32,955 nucleotides of DNA from Opitutales bacterium (lineage in GTDB: Bacteria > Verrucomicrobiota > Verrucomicrobiia > Opitutales > T3Sed10-336). Both the position numbers and the translations under genes were made by a program. The stretch is taken from positions 1 to 32,955 of the forward strand of contig JAFIGF010000073.1 of the NCBI GenBank assembly GCA_020831535.1, given 5' to 3'. This document shows, piece by piece, positions 7,378 through 15,270 of this stretch. Position 1 is the first letter of the stretch. Every line of letters begins with the position of its first letter. Below the pieces are notes generated by a model, which was given only the letters and a program-made list of their open reading frames with translations, had not been told where the DNA came from and searched no databases.

Positions 7378-8555
7378 GCGAAGGCGTCGGCAATGATTTT
7401 AAAGTCTTCCGCAGTATGTCGGGCGGAAATCGAGGACCGAATCAAATCCTTCCCGGGCGGCACCGCCGGAGCGATGGACATGGTGGTGAATACACCTTTT
7501 TTCATCAATGCCTTGCGAAAATAATATACCTTTACCTTGTCCCCTAGAACAACCGGGATCGCCGGGGTCTCACTGCCCCAGGTGTCCAGATTCAAGTCTT
7601 CGAGAATTTTCCGGTAGGCTCGGGTATTTTGCCACAACTGTTCCAGATGCTCCGGTTCCGTTTGCAGAATGTCCAGGGCGGCGTCGGCACAAGCGGCTTG
7701 GACGGGACTGATGGCTGCGGAGAAAAGGGTTTGTTTGGAATAGGAGCGGAGGTATTCAATCAAGCAACGATCCCCGGCGACATATCCCCCTACGCTTGCC
7801 AGAGCTTTGGACAAACTGCCACAAACCAAGTCCAGTTGGTCGGTGGCGCCAAAGTGCTCGGCGGTGCCTCGTCCCTGGTTTCCCAAAACGCCAACCCCAT
7901 GGGCGTCATCCATTACGGTGAAAACATTCTGTCCCGTGGAGGCTTCAAGGAAATCTGGAACCGGAGCAATATGGCCCTCCATGGAATAGACTCCTTCGAA
8001 GACCAGTATTTTCGGAGTTTCCGGTTTCTCAAAACTCAAGGCCTTGGTTAGCGAGGCAGGCTTGTTGTGGCTGAATTTCTCCACCCGGGCATTGGTATTA
8101 TGAATGCCAGACCAAAGGGAGGAGTGAACGTTGCGGTCCACCAGAATTAAATCACCCCGCTGGGCAAAAGGCTGAATTGCGGACATACAGCTCAGGTATC
8201 CGGCCGAATGGACATGGGCCGCTTCCTTGCCCAGAAAATCCGCCAATTTCTCCTCGAGTCGCAAATGGTACTGTCTTCCCCCGTTGGCCACGCGGGCCCC
8301 CGTGGAGGACGATCCCCATTGTCGCAGCGCCTTTTGCCCCGCCTCCAGGACTTTGGGATGTTCGGTCAGGCCGAGGTAGTCATTGCTGCTTAAAAGAACC
8401 AACTCCTGCCCGTCTTTCCAAACCCGAGAGCCTTTTTGGGCCTCAAAAGTATCGTAAAAAGGAGCATATTTTAGGCGAAGCTTGGTGTTCTCATCAGAAC
8501 GGCAACGTCCGTAAATCGTTGATTGAGCTTTGGTCTTTGGCGCAAAAAGAGGCAT
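7353..8555 (-). CDS. alpha-oxoamine synthase (serine palmitoyltransferase / 8-amino-7-oxononanoate synthase-like)
   Basis: The 400-residue PLP enzyme has the family hallmarks. These are SSNDYLGL (56-63), the substrate loop GARVANGG (86-93), His144 in NVHSSL, Asp216 and His219 in DDAHGVG, and Lys250 in SLSKALASVGG as the Schiff-base residue. Such enzymes condense an acyl-thioester with an amino acid and release CO2. The SKALASVGG form is closer to serine palmitoyltransferases than to BioF (usually TLGKALG). No other biotin gene is nearby, while an ACP, a ketosynthase and an SDR are. I therefore favour an acyl-ACP-using sphingoid-base or capnine-type lipid enzyme. BioF, Kbl or another oxoamine synthase cannot be excluded without a phylogeny. 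It is monocistronic and convergent with the GT4 gene. Confidence 0.9.
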   Translation of the reverse strand: MPLFAPKTKAQSTIYGRCRSDENTKLRLKYAPFYDTFEAQKGSRVWKDGQELVLLSSNDYLGLTEHPKVLEAGQKALRQWGSSSTGARVANGGRQYHLRLEEKLADFLGKEAAHVHSAGYLSCMSAIQPFAQRGDLILVDRNVHSSLWSGIHNTNARVEKFSHNKPASLTKALSFEKPETPKILVFEGVYSMEGHIAPVPDFLEASTGQNVFTVMDDAHGVGVLGNQGRGTAEHFGATDQLDLVCGSLSKALASVGGYVAGDRCLIEYLRSYSKQTLFSAAISPVQAACADAALDILQTEPEHLEQLWQNTRAYRKILEDLNLDTWGSETPAIPVVLGDKVKVYYFRKALMKKGVFTTMSIAPAVPPGKDLIRSSISARHTAEDFKIIADAFAYAVKKVL

Positions 8556-8709
8556 TCGAATAAATCAGGAAACACCTATATTAGGGTGCCATCTTGAGCA
8601 GGGCAAAAAGAAATTTTCAGAAGGCTTGGCCATTTTAGACACTGGTGTTGTTTGAAATGAGTTGCCACCGGGGAAGCTTTTTGAGTATTCCCTTTGATTA
8701 TCAAGTAAT
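8556..8709. promoter_or_regulatory. divergent intergenic region between oxoamine synthase and aldolase genes
   Basis: This 154-base, more AT-rich gap must hold the promoters of the two diverging genes. I could not find a convincing -35/-10 pair or an inverted repeat for either direction, and the aldolase ATG at 8710 lacks an obvious Shine-Dalgarno sequence. It also marks the boundary between the GC-richer lipid cluster and the more AT-rich polysaccharide region. Confidence 0.4.
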
Positions 8710-9483
8710 ATGAGTTTATTAAAGGAAAAGCTTTATTCCGGCAAACCAGTGATTGGGACATGGATCAATTCCGGATCTCCAATCGTTGCGGAAACGATTG
8801 CTCAGTTTGGTTTCGATTATCTTTGTGTTGATGTTGAGCATTCGGCTGTGGACTTGCCTCAGGTTCAGCAAATTTTCCAAGGGATTCGATCTGGAAATCC
8901 ACACTGTGCACAATTCGTCCGCTTGCACGGAGTTGATTATACATTGGTAAAGCGCTATTTGGATGCAGGAGCGAATGGATTGATTGCGCCCCTGGTTAAT
9001 TCAAGAGAAGATGCTGAATTATTAATTCGTTCAGCAAAATATCCGCCGATGGGTAAAAGAGGGCTTGGATTTTGCAGAGCTAACAAATACGGAACGGAGA
9101 CAATGGTCGAGTTTGACCGCGCAAACGAGACTGGAGTGATTGCCGTTCAAATCGAAGACATTAAGGCAGTCGATAATCTTGACGCTATTCTTGATGTTAA
9201 AGGGATCGATATCGCTTTTATCGGTCCTTATGATTTAAGTGCCTCCATGGGCCTGACCGCTCAGTTTGATCACCCTGACTATTTGGCCGCACGCAATCAC
9301 ATTTTGAAGGCCTGCGAGCGTCATGGCGTATATCCGGGGCTTCATGTGGTCCAACCGGATCCGGATGAAGTAGTAGCACGCCTGGAAGAAGGCTACCGGG
9401 TGATAGCTTTTAGCCTGGACATCACCATGTTGACTCATGTCTGCGGAACTGCAATGGAACGTATCCTTAAAGCAATCCACTGA
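8710..9483 (+). CDS. HpcH/HpaI-family class II aldolase (2-keto-3-deoxy acid aldolase type)
   Basis: The 257-residue protein matches the HpaI/GarL/RhmA family along its length. It starts with GTWINSGSP and has VDVEHSAVD (about 40-48) with catalytic His44, Arg71, the metal ligands Glu149 (QIED) and Asp175 in FIGPYDLSASMG. Members reversibly split 2-keto-3-deoxy acids into pyruvate plus an aldehyde, using a divalent metal. Here it stands in front of a GT2 gene with a 30-base gap, inside a polysaccharide locus, with no aromatic-degradation or rhamnose genes nearby. One possibility is synthesis of a 3-deoxy-2-ketoaldonic acid sugar; another is an unrelated catabolic enzyme that landed here. The family call is firm, the substrate unknown. 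Confidence 0.92.
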   Translation: MSLLKEKLYSGKPVIGTWINSGSPIVAETIAQFGFDYLCVDVEHSAVDLPQVQQIFQGIRSGNPHCAQFVRLHGVDYTLVKRYLDAGANGLIAPLVNSREDAELLIRSAKYPPMGKRGLGFCRANKYGTETMVEFDRANETGVIAVQIEDIKAVDNLDAILDVKGIDIAFIGPYDLSASMGLTAQFDHPDYLAARNHILKACERHGVYPGLHVVQPDPDEVVARLEEGYRVIAFSLDITMLTHVCGTAMERILKAIH

Positions 9484-9513
9484 TGCGATCCACTATAGCT
9501 GATTATTCAGGTT

Positions 9514-10404
9514 ATGGAATTCTCATTCATAATACCTTCTTATCAGCAGGGTAGATTTATTGGAAAATGTTTGGATAGCATATATGCACAGAACCTGCCG
9601 CAGGGGAGTTATGAGGTTTGGGTAATTGATGGAGGTAGCACTGATGAAACGGTTGATATTTTAAAGAACCATCCTTTGCGCCCAAACTTTCTTAGCGAGC
9701 CTGACCATGGTCAGGCTCACGCAATCAACAAGGGTATCTCTAAATCCAAGGGAGATTTCATCGCTTGGATTAATTCGGACGATTACTATCATGACGGGGC
9801 CTTCACTGTTTTGCGACAATATATCACCGGGAATCCTGACGCGCGGGTAATTTATGGGGATGGGGACAAAGTCGGTGAGACCGGAAATTACATGGAGCCA
9901 TACCCGACGGAAGACTGGCGTCATCGCCGTTTGTCTGACAAGTGTTTTTTGTGTCAACCGTCCGTAATTTTTCATCGCGAAGTATTTAATGTTGTGGGTC
10001 CAATCAACGAAAGCCTGCAACTTGTAGTGGATCTGGAATTCTGGATGAGAGCGGGAAAGCATTTCACATTTCACCGATTACCCCTGAATATAGCTTGCCT
10101 AAGGCATTACCCGGAAACCAAGTCCCAGGCAAATCAGTTAAGGATGCAGATGGAAGCTTTGCTTGTGGGCTTTCGCCATTACGGACTGTGGTCAAATCGC
10201 CGCCTTTGGTCGGTGGCCGAAAATCTCTTGCTGGAGGATCGGCCGGATATCGGTGTGGCGATGGACCCCCATCGTGCAACTGCGCTTAATGTCACACTGT
10301 TTTGGGTGATGAAAACAATGCGCTACCTTGGATTGCGCGTACGGCCGCACCTGGAAAAACGACTCGAGACGAAGATTCAAAACCTTCCGCTTCGTGATAA
10401 TTAG
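9514..10404 (+). CDS. GT2-family glycosyltransferase
   Basis: The 296-residue protein has a standard GT-A domain: FSFIIPSYQQGRFI at the N-terminus, VIDGGSTDET (about 37-46), and INSDDYY (about 87-93) with the metal-binding Asp pair. LVVDLEFWMRAG occupies the acceptor region. The C-terminal 60 residues form a basic tail without a clear membrane span. The segment GQAHAINKG...KGDFIAW...NSDDYY is nearly the same as in the first domain of the giant fusion protein, so both belong to one GT2 subgroup. It follows the aldolase closely and likely shares its transcript. Its stop overlaps the stop of the convergent MptE-like gene by four bases. The sugar is unknown. Confidence 0.92.
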   Translation: MEFSFIIPSYQQGRFIGKCLDSIYAQNLPQGSYEVWVIDGGSTDETVDILKNHPLRPNFLSEPDHGQAHAINKGISKSKGDFIAWINSDDYYHDGAFTVLRQYITGNPDARVIYGDGDKVGETGNYMEPYPTEDWRHRRLSDKCFLCQPSVIFHREVFNVVGPINESLQLVVDLEFWMRAGKHFTFHRLPLNIACLRHYPETKSQANQLRMQMEALLVGFRHYGLWSNRRLWSVAENLLLEDRPDIGVAMDPHRATALNVTLFWVMKTMRYLGLRVRPHLEKRLETKIQNLPLRDN

Positions 10405-11810
10405 GTGAACAAACTGTCGAAGGCCACACGGGGGAATGCCTCCAGTCGCCCCCCGGGGGTGGCATTGAAAATGTGTTTCCCTTCCAAGTCCATCTGAGCG
10501 CGAAAAGAAGTATAGAACTGCAACATATTTTCAGGTCGAGGTTCCCGCCAAATTCGGCCTGGGCCGAAATATTCGGGAGTAAAGTGATTGAAATCCTCGC
10601 CCGCAGTTGTTTTCCAACGTGTGGTTCCGCCCGGATGCCCCGAGGGAATGCGCATGGCTCCGGGCAGTGGGGAATAAGCAGTATCGCATCCAATCAAATA
10701 GATGGGAGAGAAGCCCATGAGTATTGCCAGTTGAAGCAGTGTTCCGGTGACCGTGGGCACGCGGTGCAGATACCTCTGGGAATGCGGGCTGCATGCCTGG
10801 TTCGGATGCTTTGGGGAGCGCTCTTGGAAAAAACAGATGTTTGGGAAGGGCTTTATGAGGGTTGAAGTCTCCCAACGCACGCGAGCAAGCGCATCGTCTC
10901 CGAGGGATTCGGGGAAAAAGAAAGTGGTTTCCGGACTTTTTTCAGCCAATGATTGCAACTCCCCTGCGATATCTGGAAGAACTGCCGCATCAATACAGGC
11001 ATGAAACTGGGGCCTCCACTTGATGTGTGGATAATGAAGGTAAAAACGATTGGATGTTAAGGTCCATTCACCCTCAAGTTTGTCGAGGTTCGTTTGTTTC
11101 AGAGAGGGACCGTTTCCAACAATGAAACATCGCTGTCCGCAGAATTTCTGACGAAAATCCAGTAAGGAGGCGGTAGTCGTATTGCGTTTGAACCCTTTGA
11201 ACGGGCCCCATCGCTCCGCGATGGCGGTGGGTCCGCGTGAGCGCAGGATTGCCAGAGGCTCCCGCAGCTTGATGATTCTTTCGAAATTTTGAGGTTCGAT
11301 TAATTTAGGAAAACGAGTACTTATCTGTAAATTTGAAATCAACTTATTGCTGACCGCGCAAACACTTGCAGATATTGGATCGCGGCTGCATATTGCGCTT
11401 CGTTCTGCCCATAGTTTGGGTTTCCATCCGCGGATGTGCCCGGGATAATGGGAGTGCGTGATCAGGCATGCCTGCGGGTTTTCGTTGAAAGCCTTGGCGA
11501 GGGCCGCAGACTTACCTGGAAGCCATAGGTCGCCTGCATTTATCAATGCTACGAATATTTTGGAGCCCGAAACATCTGCCGCGCGACTCAAGGATTTTTC
11601 CCCTACATTCCAGTCGCCGTTGTTGCGTGCCCATGTGCAGGCGCCTCGGTTCTTGGTTTTAATGGTTATGGCTTTTTCCGACACGTTGTCTGCCGCGAGG
11701 GATTGAAGCGTCATTGCAAGCGCATCAACACTGCTATCCGCAAACACCCAAACTGAAAATAGATTTGTGTGTGAAACATTCGATAAATCGGAATCTGCTA
11801 TGTGTGTCAT
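10401..11810 (-). CDS. degenerate GT2-like domain fused to MptE-like (PF01973-type) domain
   Basis: I chose the ATG at 11810, which overlaps the stop of the preceding gene (ATGA) and gives 469 residues; a longer frame to 12077 adds 89 low-complexity residues antisense-like in character. Residues about 1-130 resemble a worn GT2 fold: FVALINAGDLWLPGKSA sits where a GT2 has its DxD, but the acidic pair is reduced to one Asp. From about 225 the MptE-like domain begins with CFIVGNGPSLKQTN (GNGPSL at 232-237), followed by HACIDAAVLPDI and LIGCDTAYSP. That domain family includes archaeal MptE and the Maf flagellin nonulosonate transferases. The protein is predicted to be cytoplasmic. It is the last gene of the long minus-strand run. 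Function is unknown; sugar transfer is plausible by analogy with Maf proteins. Confidence 0.8.
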   Translation of the reverse strand: MTHIADSDLSNVSHTNLFSVWVFADSSVDALAMTLQSLAADNVSEKAITIKTKNRGACTWARNNGDWNVGEKSLSRAADVSGSKIFVALINAGDLWLPGKSAALAKAFNENPQACLITHSHYPGHIRGWKPKLWAERSAICSRDPISASVCAVSNKLISNLQISTRFPKLIEPQNFERIIKLREPLAILRSRGPTAIAERWGPFKGFKRNTTTASLLDFRQKFCGQRCFIVGNGPSLKQTNLDKLEGEWTLTSNRFYLHYPHIKWRPQFHACIDAAVLPDIAGELQSLAEKSPETTFFFPESLGDDALARVRWETSTLIKPFPNICFFQERSPKHPNQACSPHSQRYLHRVPTVTGTLLQLAILMGFSPIYLIGCDTAYSPLPGAMRIPSGHPGGTTRWKTTAGEDFNHFTPEYFGPGRIWREPRPENMLQFYTSFRAQMDLEGKHIFNATPGGRLEAFPRVAFDSLFT

Positions 11811-12775
11811 TTTTGTTTTCTCCCCAGCCCGCTGGCAAAATGGGCGAGTGTTTTGTCCCAAAACTTCAAGACGAATCTTTGGGCGCGGGCGAAAGTCGCC
11901 GCGAAAGGCAGAAGCAAGTAACTCAATATATTCGCCGTTGTCTTTACCTGCGGACCCTGCCTTAGATTGATGTTGAAATTCATCCGGTGGGCGTGGGGCA
12001 GGCCGATGAGCCGGTCGGCGATTTCGGGGATACGTTCGACCAGGAAACGATGGTATTTCAGGGGGACCACGATCCATGGCCGGTGGCGGGCGAATGCCTC
12101 TCTCATGCGTTGGCGGAAATCCATCGCGTAGCGGGATGGGCCAAAATGAAAAATAGGGTCAGCAAAACATATAACCCGAGGTTGTATCTGATCGAGCAAT
12201 TCGGTGTCCGCAACCACGCTGTTGCACACAAGCGTCAACGCGCCTGAATAATTGAAATCGGCGTAAGTCTTCGCGCTCGGGCCGCTGCCGATGATGACCG
12301 CCCGATCCATTCCCGCGAACTCGTCGCCGCAGCGGTTGAGTTGCTCGCGGGTCCGGCTCACCGTGGCCTCCTTGTCCGCTGACAGCGCCAGGTGGGCTTC
12401 CATCCAAAAGGATCCCTCCATGCGGGTGCGTTCGGGATCAACTTTCCATACCCGGGTTTTGCCGAGCTGTTCGCGCAAAAAAGAATGGTGTTCCCCGAGA
12501 TCCTGCCACAGAAACACCGCATCCCACGGACGCCCCAGGGAATCCATTGAAAATGGGCGTATGGTGATCGCCGGGCGTATTTTTTCATAAAGGTCCGGGA
12601 TTGAAGTATCCAGATAATCGGGGCATTCAAATAAATCGAAGGAACAGGCGCCGGGTTCCGCGAAGACCCTGATTTCCTCCAATTCGATATCGGCGAAAAA
12701 CCATGTCAACCGGGCCAAAAGATCATTTGCCCGGGATTGGTCCGGGACCGGAGGATAGAGACAGAACCTGGCCAT
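11807..12775 (-). CDS. MptE-like (PF01973-type) Rossmann-domain protein
   Basis: The 322-residue protein has an unrecognised N-terminal half (1-155). A Rossmann-type segment then begins with AVIIGSGPSAKTY (GSGPSA at 163-168) and continues with LVCNSVVADTELLDQIQPRVICFADPIFHFG, a pattern shared with MptE-like and Maf-type proteins. The C-terminus ends soon after QVKTTANILSYLLLPFAATFA, where relatives usually continue with a Gly-Cys/Phe-Asp sugar-site segment, so the domain may be shortened. No membrane span or signal is obvious. Its stop overlaps the start of the next MptE-like gene, so the two are co-translated and may act as a pair. The leader has no strong ribosome-binding site. Substrate unknown. 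Confidence 0.78.
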   Translation of the reverse strand: MARFCLYPPVPDQSRANDLLARLTWFFADIELEEIRVFAEPGACSFDLFECPDYLDTSIPDLYEKIRPAITIRPFSMDSLGRPWDAVFLWQDLGEHHSFLREQLGKTRVWKVDPERTRMEGSFWMEAHLALSADKEATVSRTREQLNRCGDEFAGMDRAVIIGSGPSAKTYADFNYSGALTLVCNSVVADTELLDQIQPRVICFADPIFHFGPSRYAMDFRQRMREAFARHRPWIVVPLKYHRFLVERIPEIADRLIGLPHAHRMNFNINLRQGPQVKTTANILSYLLLPFAATFARAQRFVLKFWDKTLAHFASGLGRKQK

Positions 12776-12778
12776 GAA

Positions 12779-12868
12779 TTATCTCGGTGTGGTGCGCACT
12801 TTAATCACCGCGCAGTCCACGATGTTTGCGTTGGGCCAGTTTTGCAGGACGAGGCTGAATAAAGGCGT
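12779..12868 (-). pseudogene. possible C-terminal remnant of a lost gene
   Basis: In the 110-base gap a short minus-strand frame without a start codon gives about 29 residues of protein-like composition (LQNWPNANIVDCAVIKVRTT) and ends at TAA 12781-12779. A stop codon closes it upstream. It looks more like a coding remnant than random sequence, but is too short to assign to a family. Confidence 0.25.
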
Positions 12869-12885
12869 TCATAGATGTTCAGACG

Positions 12886-14469
12886 TTATTGGTGATTCGA
12901 TTGTGCGGAAAGGGATTCCAAGAAAAGTGGATTTCCGGAGGTATCTAAAAGTTGACCCTGCCCGTTGGCAACAAATAATCCCGGATATGATTCGAGTCTG
13001 CGGGCCAATCCTCCGTAAATCTCGTTTATTTGCGCTTGCTGCCCAGGGGGTAAAGCCTTCCAGTCCGCCCTTCGTTTTTGCAGGGAGGGTAAGGGCAGAG
13101 GAGGCACCGCCATTATTTCACAAAGTTGTTCCCAGTGCTGCAAAATGCTTTCATACCTGCAAAAAACGACCTGATACGGGAGCAGTGAAAAAGCCCAGTT
13201 GTCGAAGTGTTCTTCAAGTCGGAAAAGATCCAATCCATGGTTTAGAAATGCGCCCAGATCCCAGTTCTCGTTCAATGGACCCGAATCCGTTTCGAGATTA
13301 TAAAGAGCCTTTTTGACCCACCCCTTTTGGTGGCTCGCCTTGGCGTTTGCCTGACGCTGGGGGCTCCGGTCGACGAATCCATGTAGTCGCGTAAGGGACG
13401 TACGCCTTTGAAAAAAGGAAATGATTGCATTTCTGGGATCTCCAAAAACATACAGGATTTTCTGTCCCTTTTGAATCTTCACGGGTGGAATTCTCCAGTG
13501 GGAGTGGGCGGCATTCAGGGATGGTACGTCGGCGCCGGGATATAATTGCTTCACAATGAATTTCGATCCGCAACCACCGAAAGTCACAATCACCCTGGGA
13601 ACATTCGGAAGTGTCCTGGATACCAGCCTTCGGAAATGTTTATCGCAGTCCGATGTATTATTCGGCGCAAGCGAGTTCAAGGCCGGTTTGAACCAAAATT
13701 CATTGCGGTTTTGTGCCGCTGGAGACGAGAAGGAAACCCAAAGCGGAGAAACTTTGTCCAACTTACATTTTGTTCGGCCTTCAAGATGGAGGCGGTAGCG
13801 GAGGTTCAAGGTCGATTTGCCTCGATACGTCGGTTCTTCCAGCTTGATCAAAGGTCGACGGGGGTGAAGTCCCATGAAGCCCGTATTTTGGATACCTTCA
13901 ACCAAGGATTTGTTAAAGTCCTGCATGCCGATTGGATGTGTGTCAGCGGCGACTTGAGCTATCCATGCTAAATGGCGGCGAGACATGAATTGCGGATGCC
14001 ACAACCCGTGGGCTTTCAAGGGGCGTTCGCTAAAGGGCAGACCGGCAAATTTCTTGTGCTGGAATTGTTCTTCTCCACGAGTGTCCTTCCATCGTGCGAT
14101 TCGGACGGCATCAATATTGTCAGTGAGTAAAGGTAGTTCTCGAAATAATCTAAGGAGTGCCGAATTCGATGCCAAGGCTATCGGGTAACGGTCCGAACTG
14201 CACCAAAAGAACCAAGGGTCTGTGGTGTCCAGAAGGATCTTATCGATCCACGAAGGGAATCCTGCGCCAAGGGATGTATCGGTTTGAGTAAACGTAAGTT
14301 TTAGGTGCGGGGGAAGCTCTTTCCGGTATCGCCCTGGGATGTCCGAACTTGTAAATGGAATGATGAACTCAAGCGGAATGTCTTCCCATAAGCGGGCGTA
14401 TTGGCGGAGAGTAAACAAACCAGCTTCAATGTCGCTGTCATAGGTAAAGAATGGGGCTCGTATATGCAT
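12886..14469 (-). CDS. two-domain protein: glycosyltransferase-like N-terminus fused to sulfotransferase-like C-terminus
   Basis: The 527-residue protein seems to have two parts. Residues 1 to about 245 begin with MHIRAPFFTYDSDIEAGLF and contain WFFWCSSDRYPI (about 93-104), where an Asp after a hydrophobic strand recalls GT-A enzymes; I do not recognise the family. From about 285 a sulfotransferase-type P-loop appears, VIVTFGGCGSKFIVKQL, followed by ILYVFGDPRNAIISFFQRR in the place of the PAPS 3'-phosphate motif and VVFCRYESIL near 435. The P-loop is slightly unusual (GGCGSK). Both substrates would be cytoplasmic. The gene sits in the middle of the minus-strand run, 33 bases after the FkbM gene. 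An enzyme that adds and sulfates a residue is an attractive inference. Confidence 0.75.
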   Translation of the reverse strand: MHIRAPFFTYDSDIEAGLFTLRQYARLWEDIPLEFIIPFTSSDIPGRYRKELPPHLKLTFTQTDTSLGAGFPSWIDKILLDTTDPWFFWCSSDRYPIALASNSALLRLFRELPLLTDNIDAVRIARWKDTRGEEQFQHKKFAGLPFSERPLKAHGLWHPQFMSRRHLAWIAQVAADTHPIGMQDFNKSLVEGIQNTGFMGLHPRRPLIKLEEPTYRGKSTLNLRYRLHLEGRTKCKLDKVSPLWVSFSSPAAQNRNEFWFKPALNSLAPNNTSDCDKHFRRLVSRTLPNVPRVIVTFGGCGSKFIVKQLYPGADVPSLNAAHSHWRIPPVKIQKGQKILYVFGDPRNAIISFFQRRTSLTRLHGFVDRSPQRQANAKASHQKGWVKKALYNLETDSGPLNENWDLGAFLNHGLDLFRLEEHFDNWAFSLLPYQVVFCRYESILQHWEQLCEIMAVPPLPLPSLQKRRADWKALPPGQQAQINEIYGGLARRLESYPGLFVANGQGQLLDTSGNPLFLESLSAQSNHQ

Positions 14470-14502
14470 GATGTTGAAGCGAGAAGGGCGGTTGGACAGT
14501 AT

Positions 14503-15270
14503 TTAAATCACTATATTTCTTCCCCGCGTTTCCACTCGCGTTGCCTTTTCCCCAAGAGGGTGCAGGGTGTCTTCGATTTTAATTGTCCCGCTGACCGCAG
14601 TAAGGCAATCGCTGTCCTCAATAGACTGAACGTAAAAAGTGTTTGCCCCGAGCTTGCGGGATGCGAAATAGCCATGCTCGGCCAGTAGGCTATCGATTGC
14701 TGATTTATCTTTGGCAGAGTTGGATTCGGCTACGATTAACCGGAATGAAAATTTTGAAAAATCGAGGCCTAACAGCACATCCCTTTCAGTGCCTTCCACA
14801 TCGATGCTTAAGAAGGAAATGTTTCGGGGGGCTCCTGCGTCTTCTAAGATTTGGGTAAGTGTTTTGCCGGGGACAAGGATCCTTGTCCAACCTGGGAAGG
14901 ACATCCCACGGGCGGCATATCGCTTTTCCATGTTTTGCGTTTTGTATGCCTCAATTCCCGATAACAGGCCCAGGGGTTCGGACAAAAATTCAACCCGTGC
15001 CTGAGAGGTATCGCTTACGCAGGCGGCATGAATGGTCCGGCTTGCCGGACGATTTTTCTCCAACAAAGGGAAATAATCAGGGTTTGCTTCCACACAAACC
15101 CCTGTCCAGCCAGCAAGCTCAAAGGAATAGGTATTGCTCAGGTGAATCCCGTCAAAAGCCCCAACATCCACAAAATAGCCCTTGAATCCATCGGAAAAAA
15201 GGCTCCAGATTACAAAATCATCACCCTTCTGGCCAAAGTATTTCCTGGATGGGATCTGGTCTTTGTTCAT
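14503..15270 (-). CDS. FkbM-family SAM-dependent methyltransferase
   Basis: The 255-residue protein has the FkbM layout: a SAM-binding loop FVDVGAFDGIHLSNT (33-47), VCVEANPDYFPLL (58-70), and FLSIDVEGTERDVLLG (about 159-174), the family's typical second half. FkbM enzymes O-methylate sugars or polyketides. In this setting methylation of a glycan hydroxyl is likely. Its ATG overlaps the stop of the upstream GT-A-like gene (ATGA at 15267-15270), so the two are translationally coupled. The C-terminal 30 residues are basic and outside the domain. Confidence 0.9.
   Translation of the reverse strand: MNKDQIPSRKYFGQKGDDFVIWSLFSDGFKGYFVDVGAFDGIHLSNTYSFELAGWTGVCVEANPDYFPLLEKNRPASRTIHAACVSDTSQARVEFLSEPLGLLSGIEAYKTQNMEKRYAARGMSFPGWTRILVPGKTLTQILEDAGAPRNISFLSIDVEGTERDVLLGLDFSKFSFRLIVAESNSAKDKSAIDSLLAEHGYFASRKLGANTFYVQSIEDSDCLTAVSGTIKIEDTLHPLGEKATRVETRGRNIVI

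Noticed and set aside
11811..12077. N-terminal extension of the 469-residue MptE-like protein
   Set aside because: The 89 added residues overlap the upstream gene in another frame and have shadow-like composition; the ATG at 11810 makes the usual ATGA junction.
10401..12775. MptE-like proteins as pterin-synthesis enzymes
   Set aside because: The name comes from archaeal 6-hydroxymethylpterin diphosphokinase, but there are no folate or pterin genes here and the surroundings are glycan genes; a Maf-like sugar-transfer role fits better.
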